A DNA stretch of 64,000 bases from Chryseobacterium sp. FP211-J200 (GTDB lineage Bacteria > Bacteroidota > Bacteroidia > Flavobacteriales > Weeksellaceae), in the NCBI RefSeq assembly GCF_001643375.1, contig NZ_LSHB01000012.1:54521-118520 (forward strand), in the 5' to 3' direction. Positions 50,533 through 59,958 of the stretch are shown here, piece after piece. The notes beneath the pieces were generated by a model. That model was not told where the DNA came from. It made no database searches and saw only the letters and a program-made list of their open reading frames with translations. The stretch's first letter is position 1. Every line of letters begins with the position of its first letter. The position numbers and the translations under genes were made by a program.

Positions 50533-51591
50533 TTATTTCTTAATAACCTTTTGAACAGATTGCCCGTCCACTTTCAGGTAATAGATTCCCGAGGGTAGAT
50601 TTTTGACATTGATCTCGGTCTTGTTTGATTTACTATTAGAAAGAGATCTCACAATTTTACCTGAGTTGTCGATCAATTCCAAAGAAGCATTTGGTTTCAG
50701 ATTTTCTATAATCACAATATCAGTTGCAGGATTTGGATAAACAGAGATCCTTGATTTCGAAATTTCAGACGTCGCTAGCACTTTTTTAGAATATGTTGCT
50801 TTGTCTCCATTGTATTTTGTGATCACCAATGTTTCATTTCCATTAGAGATATCGTAAGAATACGGTAGGGTTCTGTCACCGCTGAAAAAATTACCAAAAT
50901 ATAAGCCGTCGAATTGCATGATCTGAGGGTCATCAGAAACTGCGAGCGTTACACTTAGATTCAATAGGCGGAATCTATTGTCAGCATAAAAACCGACAGT
51001 GCCGTGACCACCATTAAAATAATCGCTCTGGAAATCGCCATCCGAACTTATCATTGTGTTGTCTCCTTGTTGCTGAGTAGGTTTGTTGTAGTTGGTCCCA
51101 TTGATGTTTAGTGATTCTATAACCCAATTTTGCGAGCTGAGGTTTGTAGGCGGCGTATAATAAGAGAAAGTCAACTGGTCACCCGAAATATTACTTAATG
51201 TCAAATCATAACCATTTGATTTCTGCACAATATCGTACGTGATATTATTGACAGCACTCGAATTCTTCGTAAAAAACAAAGAGTAGTTGGTATCAAGACT
51301 GGTAGGTTGGCAATTTCCTAAGTACGTATTGGCTTCTGTAATAACGAAATCGTTAGTGACATTGTTAAAAGTAACTTTTCCAAAATTTTCTGAGCAGATG
51401 TCACTCACATAATTAAAAAGAAAGTCTGAATAGAATCTCATAAAGTAAGCGCTCTGATCAGCAGAAATGTCTATTGTCGAGCCGTTGACGGTGACTTTTT
51501 CTACCTTCCAATTTTTGTCAAATAACAAACTGTTTTGCGAGAATCCCAGCAGCCATAGAAAGGTGAAGACTAAAATTTAAAGTTTTTTCAT
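50533..51591 (-). pseudogene. T9SS type A sorting domain protein with in-frame stop at codon 5
   Basis: The frame from ATG at 51591 reads M-K-K-L-stop-I-L-V-F-T-F-L-W-L-L-G-F-S-Q, a complete signal peptide broken by TAA at 51577-51579, and then stays open for 347 residues. The mature part has two similar halves (NWKVEKVTVNGSTI and NWVIESLNINGTNY starts, META/lipocalin-like), and the C-terminus is a type A sorting domain (VYPNPATDIVIIENL, LPSGIYYLKVDGQSVQKVIKK). A TTA to TAA change explains the stop. Internal starts would lack the export signal, so it is probably inactive unless the base is an error. Confidence 0.8.
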
Positions 51592-51701
51592 AGGTTATCA
51601 ATTTTATTTTAGCTATAAATTTAAAATAATTTTAGAAATATTTGATAATATACTGATAGATTTAATATTACGTTTTTAAATATCTTACTTCAAAAATTCC
51701 G

Positions 51702-51709
51702 TAACTTTG
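51702..51709 (+). promoter_or_regulatory. -7 element for era
   Basis: TAACTTTG matches TAnnTTTG exactly, 69 bases before the era ATG. A TTG at the right distance is not clear. Confidence 0.4.
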
Positions 51710-51778
51710 CAAATCATTTCTAACGGTTGAATGCTTAAATTTTTTAATCATTTAATCTTTTAATTTTAATTCAAGTTA

Positions 51779-52654
51779 ATGCACAAAGCAGGATTCGTAA
51801 ACATCGTTGGGAAACCAAACGCCGGAAAATCAACCCTTCTCAATCAATTGATGGGAGAGAAGCTGGCCATCGTGACCCAAAAAGCACAAACCACCCGACA
51901 CAGGATCTTCGGGATATATAATGAGGAAGACCTTCAAATCGTTTTTTCTGATACGCCAGGCGTCTTAGACCCAAAATATGGTTTGCAGGAAAAAATGATG
52001 GACGTTGTGAAAGATTCTTTGCAGGATGCAGACGTTTTTCTTTTTATAGTTGATGTGACGGATAAAGCGGAACAATCAGAATTTTTGATCGATAAATTGA
52101 ACAAAATTCCAGTTCCTGTTTTATTGTTATTGAATAAAATCGATCAAACCAATCAGGAAGCGCTTGAAAAAATTGCCACCGACTGGCACGAAAAAATTCC
52201 TAAAGCCGAGATTCTTCCAATTTCTGCTTTAAACTCTTTCAACACACACGTGATCCTTCCGAAACTGAAAGATATGTTACCGGAAAATCCACCTTATTAC
52301 GACAAAGAAATGTACACGGACAGACCAGAACGTTTCTTTGTAAATGAAGCAATCCGCGAGAAGATCTTGTTGAATTACGAGAAAGAAATTCCGTACGCTG
52401 TAGAAGTGGTGACGGAGCAGTTTAAGGAAAAAGAAGGTGCTATTATTATTGATTCTATAATCTACGTAGAACGTGATACACAGAAAGGGATCATCATTGG
52501 ACACAAAGGTGAGATGATCAAAAAAGTAGGTACAGAAGCGAGAATCGATCTGGAAAAATTCTTTGGTAAAAAAATACATCTCAGCCTTTTCGTCAAAGTC
52601 AAAAAAGACTGGCGAAAAAATGATAGAGATCTCAAAAATTTCGGTTACCGTTAA
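51779..52654 (+). CDS. era: GTPase Era
   Basis: A 291-residue GTPase that helps mature 16S rRNA and assemble the 30S subunit. G1 is GKPNAGKSTLLNQLMG, G3 DTPG, and G4 NKID. The C-terminal KH domain contains IIIGHKGEMIKKVGTEARIDLEKFFGKKIHL, which binds the 3' end of 16S rRNA. Its length is standard. A terminator follows at once. Confidence 0.96.
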   Translation: MHKAGFVNIVGKPNAGKSTLLNQLMGEKLAIVTQKAQTTRHRIFGIYNEEDLQIVFSDTPGVLDPKYGLQEKMMDVVKDSLQDADVFLFIVDVTDKAEQSEFLIDKLNKIPVPVLLLLNKIDQTNQEALEKIATDWHEKIPKAEILPISALNSFNTHVILPKLKDMLPENPPYYDKEMYTDRPERFFVNEAIREKILLNYEKEIPYAVEVVTEQFKEKEGAIIIDSIIYVERDTQKGIIIGHKGEMIKKVGTEARIDLEKFFGKKIHLSLFVKVKKDWRKNDRDLKNFGYR

Positions 52655-52662
52655 AAACCTCT

Positions 52663-52690
52663 TAAATCCTTTTCTATAAAGGATTTTTTT
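52663..52690 (+). terminator. Rho-independent terminator of era
   Basis: aaatccttt and aaaggattt form a perfect 9-bp stem with loop tctat, followed by TTTT. Confidence 0.85.
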
Positions 52691-52719
52691 GTTAGCTTTG
52701 ATAGAAATTGATTCTGGAA

Positions 52720-53145
52720 ATGAGAAATTTTAATTCATCAAAAGTTAATGACATAGTTTTAAACGGATTGATATTAGTAATCCAATTATTCGTAGGAATC
52801 TCTATGTTGACGCACGGTTTGCCAAAACTAGAGATGCTAACTGCAAATGATAAGATAGAATTTATGAATTTTCTGGGATTGGGGTCAGTGATTTCCTTGG
52901 TGCTCGTTGTCTTTGCGGAAGTACTTTGTTCTGTTTTCATCATTGTTGGATTTCTCACAAGATTTTCTACAGTTCCACTGATGATGACAATGCTGATTGC
53001 TTTCTTCGTAAGGCACGGCTCTGATCCGTACGTCGTAAAAGAATTGAGTCTGGTGTATTTTTTCTTTTACCTTACAATATTTGTGTTAGGCTCTGGTAAG
53101 TTTTCTTTGGATTGGCTTTTCTCAAAGAAAGAGGCGGTATATTAA
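52720..53145 (+). CDS. DoxX family membrane protein
   Basis: A 141-residue four-helix membrane protein of the DoxX type. FVGISMLTHGLPKLEML opens the family block, and GFLTRFSTVPLMMTML and the final LGSGKFSLDWL complete it. The function is unknown; some relatives act in thiol/oxidation balance. A TAGCTTTG box at 52693 could be its -7 element. Its last bases overlap the end of the convergent small gene on the minus strand. Confidence 0.82.
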   Translation: MRNFNSSKVNDIVLNGLILVIQLFVGISMLTHGLPKLEMLTANDKIEFMNFLGLGSVISLVLVVFAEVLCSVFIIVGFLTRFSTVPLMMTMLIAFFVRHGSDPYVVKELSLVYFFFYLTIFVLGSGKFSLDWLFSKKEAVY

Positions 53146-53327
53146 TCAAACCATTGGGTCACATAATCTTTGATGATGATCCAAAAATTTTTGCCTAGGA
53201 AATAGATGAGAGTAGAAGTGATGATTCCTTTTACGGTAAAGAAGATGATGCCGCCAATTCCAAACTTTTTCAGCAAGCTTTTCCACTTCGGTAATTTTTT
53301 CTCCTCCGTTTCAATGTTCTCTTCCAT
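53142..53327 (-). CDS. Small single-helix membrane protein
   Basis: A 61-residue protein with an acidic/basic N-terminus (EENIETEEKKLPKWKSLLKKFG) and one transmembrane helix (about residues 25-50). No family is recognised. It overlaps the DoxX gene end by 4 bases in the convergent orientation. Its clear ATG and composition argue that it is real. Confidence 0.5.
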   Translation of the reverse strand: MEENIETEEKKLPKWKSLLKKFGIGGIIFFTVKGIITSTLIYFLGKNFWIIIKDYVTQWFD

Positions 53328-53478
53328 TTTTTATTTTTTTCAAAAATAAGAAAAATTCTGCAGTTTAGATTCATTCAAAATAATTTTATGTTCGGCGAAA
53401 TCTCCAATTCTCCCACACTCAAACACTCCAACTTCTATACTTTTAAACTCTTTTACTAACGATTGTTAGTTTTAAATT

Positions 53479-53507
53479 TTGTCCGTCAAAATATATTTTT
53501 ATCTTTA
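53479..53507 (+). promoter_or_regulatory. Bacteroidota-type promoter of the lysine-catabolic genes
   Basis: TTG, an 18-base spacer and TATCTTTA (7 of 8 positions). It ends 25 bases before the aldehyde dehydrogenase ATG. Confidence 0.55.
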
Positions 53508-53532
53508 GAGACTTCTAAAAATATAAAATTAT

Positions 53533-55071
53533 ATGTCCTCAATTTCAATATTAGAAAATCTAAAAAGATTAGGTATTTCAACGGAAAACAACGGAACTTC
53601 CACAGGATTAGAATTTTTCTCATCTGGCCAAAATATAGAAAGCCATTCTCCGGTTGATGGAAAATTGATCGCCTCCATCAAAACTTCTGATGCCAATGAC
53701 TACGAAAAAGTGTTGTCAAAAGCGCAGGAAGCTTACAAAGAATTCAGACAGATTCCTTCTCCAAAACGTGGCGACCTGGTTCGTCAGTTTGGAAACAAAT
53801 TGAGAGAATACAAAGACGACTTAGGAAAACTTGTTTCCTACGAAATGGGAAAATCTCTGCAGGAAGGTCTTGGCGAAGTTCAGGAAATGATAGATATCTG
53901 CGATTTTGCAGTAGGATTGTCCCGTCAACTTCACGGTTATACAATGCATTCCGAAAGACCAGGTCACAGAATGTACGAACAATATCATCCACTTGGAATT
54001 GTAGGCGTGATTTCCGCGTTCAACTTTCCGGTTGCAGTTTGGGCCTGGAACGCTTCATTAGCCTGGATCTGTGGAAACGTTGTCGTTTGGAAACCATCAG
54101 AAAAAACACCACTTTGTGCGATTGCCTGTCAAAATATCTTTGCTGAAGTAGCAAGAGAAAACGGATTTCCGGAAGGGATTTCAAGTTTGGTAATTGCTGA
54201 CCACGAGATTGGCGATAAGTTGGTTAATGATAAAAGAATTTCGCTTGTTTCTTTCACAGGTTCTACAAGAGTTGGAAGAATTGTAGGACAAAATGTGGCC
54301 AAACGTTTCGGAAAATCAATTCTGGAATTGGGCGGAAACAACGCAATCATTATCACAGAAAATGCCGATATCAATATGAGTATTATCGGTGCGGTTTTCG
54401 GAGCTGTGGGAACGGCTGGACAAAGATGTACTTCCACAAGACGTCTCATCATCCACGAATCTGTTTACGATGAAGTGAGAGACCGTCTGGTAAAAGCTTA
54501 CGGACAATTGAAAATCGGAAATCCGTTGGACGAATCCAATCACGTTGGACCGCTAATTGACAAATCTGCCGTAAAACAATATCAGGATTCCATAGAGAAA
54601 TGTAAAGCTGAAGGCGGGAAATTTGCAGTTGAAGGTGGCGTTTTGGAAGGTGAAGATTATACTTCCGGCTGTTACGTAAAACCTTGCATCGCTGAGGTTG
54701 AAAACAGTTACGAAATCGTTCAGCACGAGACATTTGCACCAATTCTTTATTTGATCAAATATAAAACTTTGGACGAGGCGATTGCTTTACAAAACGATGT
54801 TCCACAAGGATTGAGTTCTGCAATTATGACGCAAAACCTGAGAGAAGCAGAATTGTTCCTTTCAAACGGCGGTTCAGATTGTGGCATTGCCAACGTGAAT
54901 ATCGGAACTTCAGGAGCAGAAATCGGTGGCGCTTTCGGAGGCGAAAAAGAAACTGGAGGCGGAAGAGAATCCGGTTCCGATGTCTGGAAATATTATATGA
55001 GAAGACAGACAAATACAATCAATTATACAACCAGTTTGCCATTGGCTCAGGGGATTAAATTCGATTTATAA
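53533..55071 (+). CDS. Aldehyde dehydrogenase, piperideine-6-carboxylate/aminoadipate-semialdehyde type (ALDH7)
   Basis: A 512-residue NAD-dependent dehydrogenase that oxidises alpha-aminoadipate semialdehyde to alpha-aminoadipate. The NAD-loop [12 protein letters not shown], the base Glu in [10 protein letters not shown] and the catalytic Cys in [10 protein letters not shown] are all in place, and ALDH7-type [33 protein letters not shown] follows. The lysine 6-transaminase gene two genes later makes its substrate, as in the lat-pcd system known from Flavobacterium lutescens. Thus the assignment leans on both motif and neighbour. Confidence 0.88.
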   Translation: MSSISILENLKRLGISTENNGTSTGLEFFSSGQNIESHSPVDGKLIASIKTSDANDYEKVLSKAQEAYKEFRQIPSPKRGDLVRQFGNKLREYKDDLGKLVSYEMGKSLQEGLGEVQEMIDICDFAVGLSRQLHGYTMHSERPGHRMYEQYHPLGIVGVISAFNFPVAVWAWNASLAWICGNVVVWKPSEKTPLCAIACQNIFAEVARENGFPEGISSLVIADHEIGDKLVNDKRISLVSFTGSTRVGRIVGQNVAKRFGKSILELGGNNAIIITENADINMSIIGAVFGAVGTAGQRCTSTRRLIIHESVYDEVRDRLVKAYGQLKIGNPLDESNHVGPLIDKSAVKQYQDSIEKCKAEGGKFAVEGGVLEGEDYTSGCYVKPCIAEVENSYEIVQHETFAPILYLIKYKTLDEAIALQNDVPQGLSSAIMTQNLREAELFLSNGGSDCGIANVNIGTSGAEIGGAFGGEKETGGGRESGSDVWKYYMRRQTNTINYTTSLPLAQGIKFDL

Positions 55072-55084
55072 AATTTAATTGTCA

Positions 55085-55546
55085 ATGAAAATTGTTGAGC
55101 ATTTTGAAATTGAAACAACAAAAGAATTAGCAGAAAGTTTGGCTGAACTGAGAAAAATTACGAATAAAAATTATTTTTCTTTTTTTGGCTTTAATGAAAA
55201 AATAATGTTTCGAGGGATAATTACCAATAGAACATTTAAAATCACAAAAATCACGAATGTCAGGGGAGTTTTAGAAGCAGTTTCTACGGGAAATATTTCT
55301 GAAAAAGATGGAAAATTCATTGTCAAAGTATCAATTAGGCCAGCAATATTTAGTGTTGTATATTCTTTAACAATGGCTGTGTTTGTAATGTTTTTAGTCA
55401 TATTTTTAAATGTAATAGGTTTACTAAATATAACAATGAACATAGTGTTTCTCTTCTTTGTTTTAGCGTTCACAATGATTCCTGTTTTCTCATACGACGA
55501 AGAAAAAGAAAGGTCAAAAAAGAAACTGATAGAAATTTTTAAATAA
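55085..55546 (+). CDS. Hypothetical membrane protein between lysine-catabolic genes
   Basis: A 153-residue protein with a soluble N-terminal domain (to about residue 95; GFNEKIMFRGIITNRTFKI) and two transmembrane helices (about 96-118 and 123-142), then a charged tail. No family is recognised. It sits in the gap between the dehydrogenase and transaminase genes, 13 and 12 bases from each, so it is probably co-transcribed. Its higher A/T and lack of link to lysine suggest insertion. Confidence 0.55.
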   Translation: MKIVEHFEIETTKELAESLAELRKITNKNYFSFFGFNEKIMFRGIITNRTFKITKITNVRGVLEAVSTGNISEKDGKFIVKVSIRPAIFSVVYSLTMAVFVMFLVIFLNVIGLLNITMNIVFLFFVLAFTMIPVFSYDEEKERSKKKLIEIFK

Positions 55547-55558
55547 AAAAATTCATAA

Positions 55559-56878
55559 ATGATAACAACTACAGAAAATAAAGTAAAAGAAACCTTAGGC
55601 AAACACATTCTAGCAGACGGTTTCGATTTTGTAATGGATTTTGAAAAGTCCCACGGTTCCTACATTGTTGACCGTTTGACAGGCAAAGAATATCTCGATA
55701 TGTTCTCGATGTTTGCGTCGGCTTCCGTTGGTTACAACCATCCTTACATTTTGGAAAAAGCCAATTGGTTGGGGAAAATGGCAATTTATAAACCAACCTT
55801 GAGCGATGTTTATCTTCAGGAATACGCCGATTTTATGGACGTTTTCTCGAGAGTAGCGATTCCGAAAGAACTACCTTATTGCTTTTTCGTAGAAGGTGGC
55901 GCTTTGGCTGTAGAAAACGCTTTGAAAACGGCTTTCGACTGGAAAACAAGAAAAAACTGGCAAAAAGATATTGACAAGGAGGCAAGTTTGGTCATTCATT
56001 TCAAACAATCTTTCCACGGAAGAAGCGGTTACACTTTGTCATTAACGAATACTTCTGATCCAAGAAAACACCAGTATTTCCCAAAATTCGAGTGGCCAAG
56101 AATCACCAACCCAAAGCTGAATTTTCCAATTACTGAAGAAAATTTGAAAGAGACCATCAAGCACGAACAAATGGCTTTGCTGAATATCCAAGAAGCGATT
56201 TTGGCAAATCCAGATGAGGTGGCTTGTATCATTATAGAGCCGATCCAGGCTGAAGGTGGCGACAATCATTTCAGGAATGAATTCTTCGTTGAATTGAGAC
56301 GAATCTGCGATGAGAATGAAATCCTTTTAATCCTTGATGAAGTACAAACTGGAATCGGAATGACGGGGAAAATGTGGGCTTACGAAGATCTGGGAATTAT
56401 TCCAGACGTTATTTCTTTTGGTAAGAAAACGCAGGTTTGTGGAATATTGGCAAACAAAGAAAAGCTGGACGAAGTAGAACATCACGTTTTCGTGGAAAGT
56501 TCAAGAATCAACTCGACATTCGGTGGAAACTTTATCGATATGCTTCGCTTCCAATTGGTTTTGGAGATCATTGAAAATGAAAACTTGGTGGAGAATTCCA
56601 AAGTTGTAGGCGAGTTTCTATTGGATGGATTATTAAAATTAGAACAAAAATTCCCAGAGCAAATTTTTGCATCTAGAGGAAAAGGCTTGATGTGTGCATT
56701 CGATCTGAAAGACCATGACACCAGAAACTGGATGAGAGAGAAGCTTTATGATGAAGGAATCATCGTGTTGACCTGCGGCGACCAGTCCATCAGATTCCGT
56801 CCACATCTTAATGTAACAAAAGAAGAAATCAACATTGTTTTAGATAAAATTAATTCATTATTTGAGAATTTAATATAA
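55559..56878 (+). CDS. lat: L-lysine 6-transaminase
   Basis: A 439-residue class III PLP aminotransferase that moves the epsilon-amino group of lysine to 2-oxoglutarate, giving aminoadipate semialdehyde/piperideine-6-carboxylate. The start ILADGFDFVMDFEKSHGSYIVD, CFFVEGGALAVENALK, DEVQTGIGMTGKMWAYEDL, and the PLP Lys in ISFGKKTQVCG are characteristic of Lat rather than of acetylornithine aminotransferase. It works with the ALDH7 enzyme upstream. Confidence 0.9.
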   Translation: MITTTENKVKETLGKHILADGFDFVMDFEKSHGSYIVDRLTGKEYLDMFSMFASASVGYNHPYILEKANWLGKMAIYKPTLSDVYLQEYADFMDVFSRVAIPKELPYCFFVEGGALAVENALKTAFDWKTRKNWQKDIDKEASLVIHFKQSFHGRSGYTLSLTNTSDPRKHQYFPKFEWPRITNPKLNFPITEENLKETIKHEQMALLNIQEAILANPDEVACIIIEPIQAEGGDNHFRNEFFVELRRICDENEILLILDEVQTGIGMTGKMWAYEDLGIIPDVISFGKKTQVCGILANKEKLDEVEHHVFVESSRINSTFGGNFIDMLRFQLVLEIIENENLVENSKVVGEFLLDGLLKLEQKFPEQIFASRGKGLMCAFDLKDHDTRNWMREKLYDEGIIVLTCGDQSIRFRPHLNVTKEEINIVLDKINSLFENLI

Positions 56879-56943
56879 AGAATTTTTGATTTTGATATTT
56901 TTTTTATAAATTGCTATGCTTAATAAATATCAAAATCTGAATT

Positions 56944-57171
56944 ATGGATGCAACAACCAGAGTCTCTGTTTACGAAAGCAGCAGCCCACAGGAGATCCAG
57001 CTGATGAAGTCTAAGCTGGAAGATGCAGGAATAAAATGTGATGTTGAGAACTCTTATCTTAGTTTTCTTTCGACTCCCACTGCAACCAACACTTTTATTA
57101 AAGTTGATCTGAACGACGAGAAAAAAGCGTTTGAGATCATCGATGAATATTTAAAATCAAACCAAAATTGA
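56944..57171 (+). CDS. DUF2007 domain-containing protein
   Basis: A 75-residue protein of the DUF2007 family (putative signal-transducing). TRVSVYESSSPQEIQLMKSKLEDAGIKCDVEN gives the usual strand-helix start; a second strand-helix ends DLNDEKKAFEIIDEYL. The cell role is unknown. It has its own terminator. Confidence 0.82.
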   Translation: MDATTRVSVYESSSPQEIQLMKSKLEDAGIKCDVENSYLSFLSTPTATNTFIKVDLNDEKKAFEIIDEYLKSNQN

Positions 57172-57201
57172 TTTCATATTTTTAAATTTTACGTTTTACA
57201 G

Positions 57202-57237
57202 AAATCGGGTTCAAATTTATTTGAGCCCGATTTTTTT
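57202..57237 (+). terminator. Rho-independent terminator
   Basis: aaatcgggttcaaat and atttgagcccgattt pair in a 15-bp stem (one G-T) and are followed by TTTT. Confidence 0.88.
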
Positions 57238-57257
57238 CTATTAATTTGAAATTATTT

Positions 57258-57288
57258 TTGTTGATGATCTACAAAATCAGTATCATTG
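57258..57288 (+). promoter_or_regulatory. Promoter of tRNA-Ala
   Basis: TTG, a 20-base spacer and TATCATTG (7 of 8 positions) end 10 bases before the first base of the tRNA. Confidence 0.5.
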
Positions 57289-57298
57289 CAGAACAAAA

Positions 57299-57372
57299 GG
57301 GGGATTAGCTCATCTGGCTAGAGCGTTAGACTGGCAGTCTAAAGGTGACGGGTTCGATCCCCGTATTCTCCA
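57299..57372 (+). tRNA. tRNA-Ala (anticodon GGC)
   Basis: A 74-nt cloverleaf. The acceptor strands GGGGGAT and ATTCTCC pair fully with two G-T wobbles, one at 3-70, the identity signal of tRNA-Ala. D-arm GCTC...GAGC, anticodon stem TTAGA/TCTAA with loop CTGGCAG (anticodon GGC), five-base variable loop, T-arm ACGGG/CCCGT with TTCGATC. The discriminator is A and CCA is not encoded. Confidence 0.93.
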
Positions 57373-57484
57373 CTTGATCCTTGCTATTTTATAGTGAGGA
57401 TCTTTTGTTTTATCTTCATTCAAAATTTCTTCAGAATTGGATCCGTACATTAGCGACATGAGCTTGATCAAAATATAACTATTG

Positions 57485-58162
57485 ATGAAAATCCTAATAA
57501 TCGAAGACGAGACAGAGTTGGCGAAAAGCATCGCCGAATATCTTGCAGGAGAAAACTACCTGTGCGAGTTTGCATCCACCTTTTCTGATGCCATGAACAA
57601 GATCTCAAATTTTCTATATGACTGCATCTTGCTGGACATCATGCTTCCGGACGGAAATGGTCTTGCGATATTGGAAGAGTTGAAAAAACAAAACAAGCAA
57701 GATGGCGTGATTATTGTCTCGGCGAAAAATGCATTGGATGATAAGATCAAAGGTCTGCAGTTGGGGGCAGATGATTACCTCACAAAACCTTTCCACTTGT
57801 CAGAATTGATGGCAAGGATCTATTCAATCATCCGCAGAAAACAATTCAACAATTCGAATGTCGTCAAGCAGAATGAACTTCAGATCGACCTTCTAGCTAA
57901 AACCGTCTCCATTAATGATGAATTGATCTCTTTGACAAAAAAGGAATTCGATCTTTTGATCTATTTTATTGGAAACAAAAATAAAGTGATTTCCAAAAGT
58001 ACCTTGGCTGAGCATCTTTCTGGGGATTTTGCAGACATGTTGGATAACCACGATTTTGTTTATGCGCATGTAAAAAACCTGAAAAAGAAACTCTACGATG
58101 CTGGTTGCGAACATTACTTGAAAACAGTCTACGGAACGGGATACAAATGGATCTCAGATTAA
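57485..58162 (+). CDS. Response regulator, OmpR/PhoB family
   Basis: A 225-residue two-component regulator. The receiver has the acidic pair IEDE, the phosphoacceptor Asp in ILLDIMLPDGNG (about residue 51) and Lys in YLTKPFH (about 100). The C-terminus is a winged helix (LISLTKKEFDLLIYFIGNKNKV, ending YGTGYKWISD). The partner kinase gene is two genes downstream. The ATG at 57485 gives the usual MKILIIEDE start. Confidence 0.92.
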   Translation: MKILIIEDETELAKSIAEYLAGENYLCEFASTFSDAMNKISNFLYDCILLDIMLPDGNGLAILEELKKQNKQDGVIIVSAKNALDDKIKGLQLGADDYLTKPFHLSELMARIYSIIRRKQFNNSNVVKQNELQIDLLAKTVSINDELISLTKKEFDLLIYFIGNKNKVISKSTLAEHLSGDFADMLDNHDFVYAHVKNLKKKLYDAGCEHYLKTVYGTGYKWISD

Positions 58163-58194
58163 TTATAAATGGTTAATTGTAAATTATTAATCTT

Positions 58195-58554
58195 ATGAAA
58201 GAAAATATTGTAAAAAAAAAGAGTTTTGTGTTTGCTGTAAGGATTGTAAAACTATATCAGTATTTATGTGAGAATAAAAAAGAATTTGTACTTTCAAAAC
58301 AATTATTGAGAAGTGGGACTTCAGTTGGCGCAATGATCAGAGAAGCTGAGCATGCTGAGACCAAAAACGATTTTAAACATAAATTAGCAATTGCGCAAAA
58401 AGAAATCAATGAGACAATTTATTGGCTTGAATTACTCAAGGAAACAGCTTACTTGACAAACGAAGAATTTGATAGCATCAATGCGGATGCAACAGAAATC
58501 ATTAAATTACTTACCACAATACTTAAGTCTGTTAAATCAAGCACATCTAATTGA
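58195..58554 (+). CDS. Four helix bundle protein (23S rRNA IVS-type)
   Basis: A 119-residue helical protein of the family first noted in 23S rRNA intervening sequences. VKLYQYLCENKKEFVLSKQLLRSGTSVGAMIREAEHAETKNDFKHKLAIAQKEINETIYWLELL is covered here by blocks SKQLLRSGTSVGAMI and HKLAIAQKEINETIYWL. It sits between a response regulator and its kinase, which are normally adjacent, so it is probably an insertion. A/T-rich repeats (attaat/aattgt and aattgataattt) lie on both sides. The function is unknown. Confidence 0.85.
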   Translation: MKENIVKKKSFVFAVRIVKLYQYLCENKKEFVLSKQLLRSGTSVGAMIREAEHAETKNDFKHKLAIAQKEINETIYWLELLKETAYLTNEEFDSINADATEIIKLLTTILKSVKSSTSN

Positions 58555-58583
58555 TAATTTATCATTAATATTTAATAATTAAT

Positions 58584-59891
58584 TTGAAGCCACTTCTTAG
58601 CAAAACCACAAAACCATTTATCATCTATGTCCTAATTATTTTGGTCATTAGCATTCCTGTGTATTATATGGTGGTGGACGCGATCTGGAAGCACGAGTTG
58701 GATGAGCATAACGAAATTGTGGCTAAAAAAACCGAACGCCAGCTCAATAATTTGGGATTTTCTGACCAAAAAAATTCCGAAATCGTAGATTTGTGGCACA
58801 AGATACAACCGAATACCTACATCAGCCCCCTTTTGAGTGGCGATAATCTGAAAGATAGTATTTACATTACAGAAAAGCACAATGCCTTCCCAAGCGCTGA
58901 GGCGATAGACAGATTCAGATGCTATTCTACGGTTATCTACCTCCACCAAAAACCTTTCCGTTTTCTGGTGGAAACCAATATCGAAGAATCTCAGGAAACC
59001 ATCTTTTTCATCTCTGCGACTACGGTTTTACTTTTCATTTTAATGGTTGGAGGCTTGTTATTTCTTAACCGAAGATTGTCAAGTTCAGTCTGGAAACCAT
59101 TCCGAAAAACATTGGACCAACTCAAAAACTTCAATCTGAATCAGCAGGCGAATATCGAATTTGAAGACACTGACATTAAAGAATTTGATGAACTGAATCT
59201 GTCCTTAAGCAAATTGATCGATCAGAACATCTCTGTTTACAGGACGCAGAAGGAATTCACAGAAAATGCTTCCCACGAATTGCAGACGCCACTTGCGATC
59301 CTAAAAAATAAGCTGGATATTCTTTTGCAGAACGATGATCTGACGGAGAAACAATATCAGATCGTGGAAGAGATGCACAAAGCTTTGACCAGAAGCTCCA
59401 GTATCAACCGCAATCTTCTGCTTTTGGCAAAGATCGATAACAGCCAGTTTGATAATTCGGAAGTCATTCAGTTTAATGAACTTCTTGAACAAAGTATCCA
59501 GATATTACAAGAGCATTTTGAACAAAAGAAAATTGCTTTACATTCTGATATTTCATCTAATGTTGAAGTGAAAGGCAATAGCAGTCTGCTGGAGGTTTTG
59601 GTGAATAATCTAATTCTGAATGCCATCCGTCATACGTCTGTAAACGGTATGATCACTATCAGATTGACAAATTCGGTCTTTGAGGTTTCAAATTCTGGAA
59701 CAGAAGCGTTGAACGAGGACCTGCTTTTCAAAAGATTTTCCAAACTGTCAACAGATAACCGTGGAAGTGGATTGGGTTTGGCAATCATCAAACAAATTTG
59801 CAAGCTTCAGAATTGGAATATCAATTATCGATTTGAAGATCAGCTTCACATTTTTTCGATTGATATTGAGAATATGGAGCAAAAAAAATAA
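58584..59891 (+). CDS. Sensor histidine kinase
   Basis: A 435-residue inner-membrane kinase. Transmembrane helices lie at about residues 13-33 and 143-164 with a periplasmic sensor between. The phosphoaccepting His is in NASHELQTPLAILK (about residue 231); the ATP site is VNNLILNAIRHT (N box) and GSGLGLAIIK (G box). It pairs with the response regulator upstream; the signal is unknown. The start is TTG; no ATG lies close, and the first helix begins soon after. Confidence 0.9.
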   Translation: MKPLLSKTTKPFIIYVLIILVISIPVYYMVVDAIWKHELDEHNEIVAKKTERQLNNLGFSDQKNSEIVDLWHKIQPNTYISPLLSGDNLKDSIYITEKHNAFPSAEAIDRFRCYSTVIYLHQKPFRFLVETNIEESQETIFFISATTVLLFILMVGGLLFLNRRLSSSVWKPFRKTLDQLKNFNLNQQANIEFEDTDIKEFDELNLSLSKLIDQNISVYRTQKEFTENASHELQTPLAILKNKLDILLQNDDLTEKQYQIVEEMHKALTRSSSINRNLLLLAKIDNSQFDNSEVIQFNELLEQSIQILQEHFEQKKIALHSDISSNVEVKGNSSLLEVLVNNLILNAIRHTSVNGMITIRLTNSVFEVSNSGTEALNEDLLFKRFSKLSTDNRGSGLGLAIIKQICKLQNWNINYRFEDQLHIFSIDIENMEQKK

Positions 59892-59958
59892 TAAAAAAAA
59901 TAATTCAATATTTCTTCTAAATTGAGCCCTTACTTTACACGGTCAACATCGTGTAATT

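Noticed and set aside
57310..57531. A minus-strand frame across tRNA-Ala
   Set aside because: It runs through the tRNA on the opposite strand and encodes no recognisable protein.
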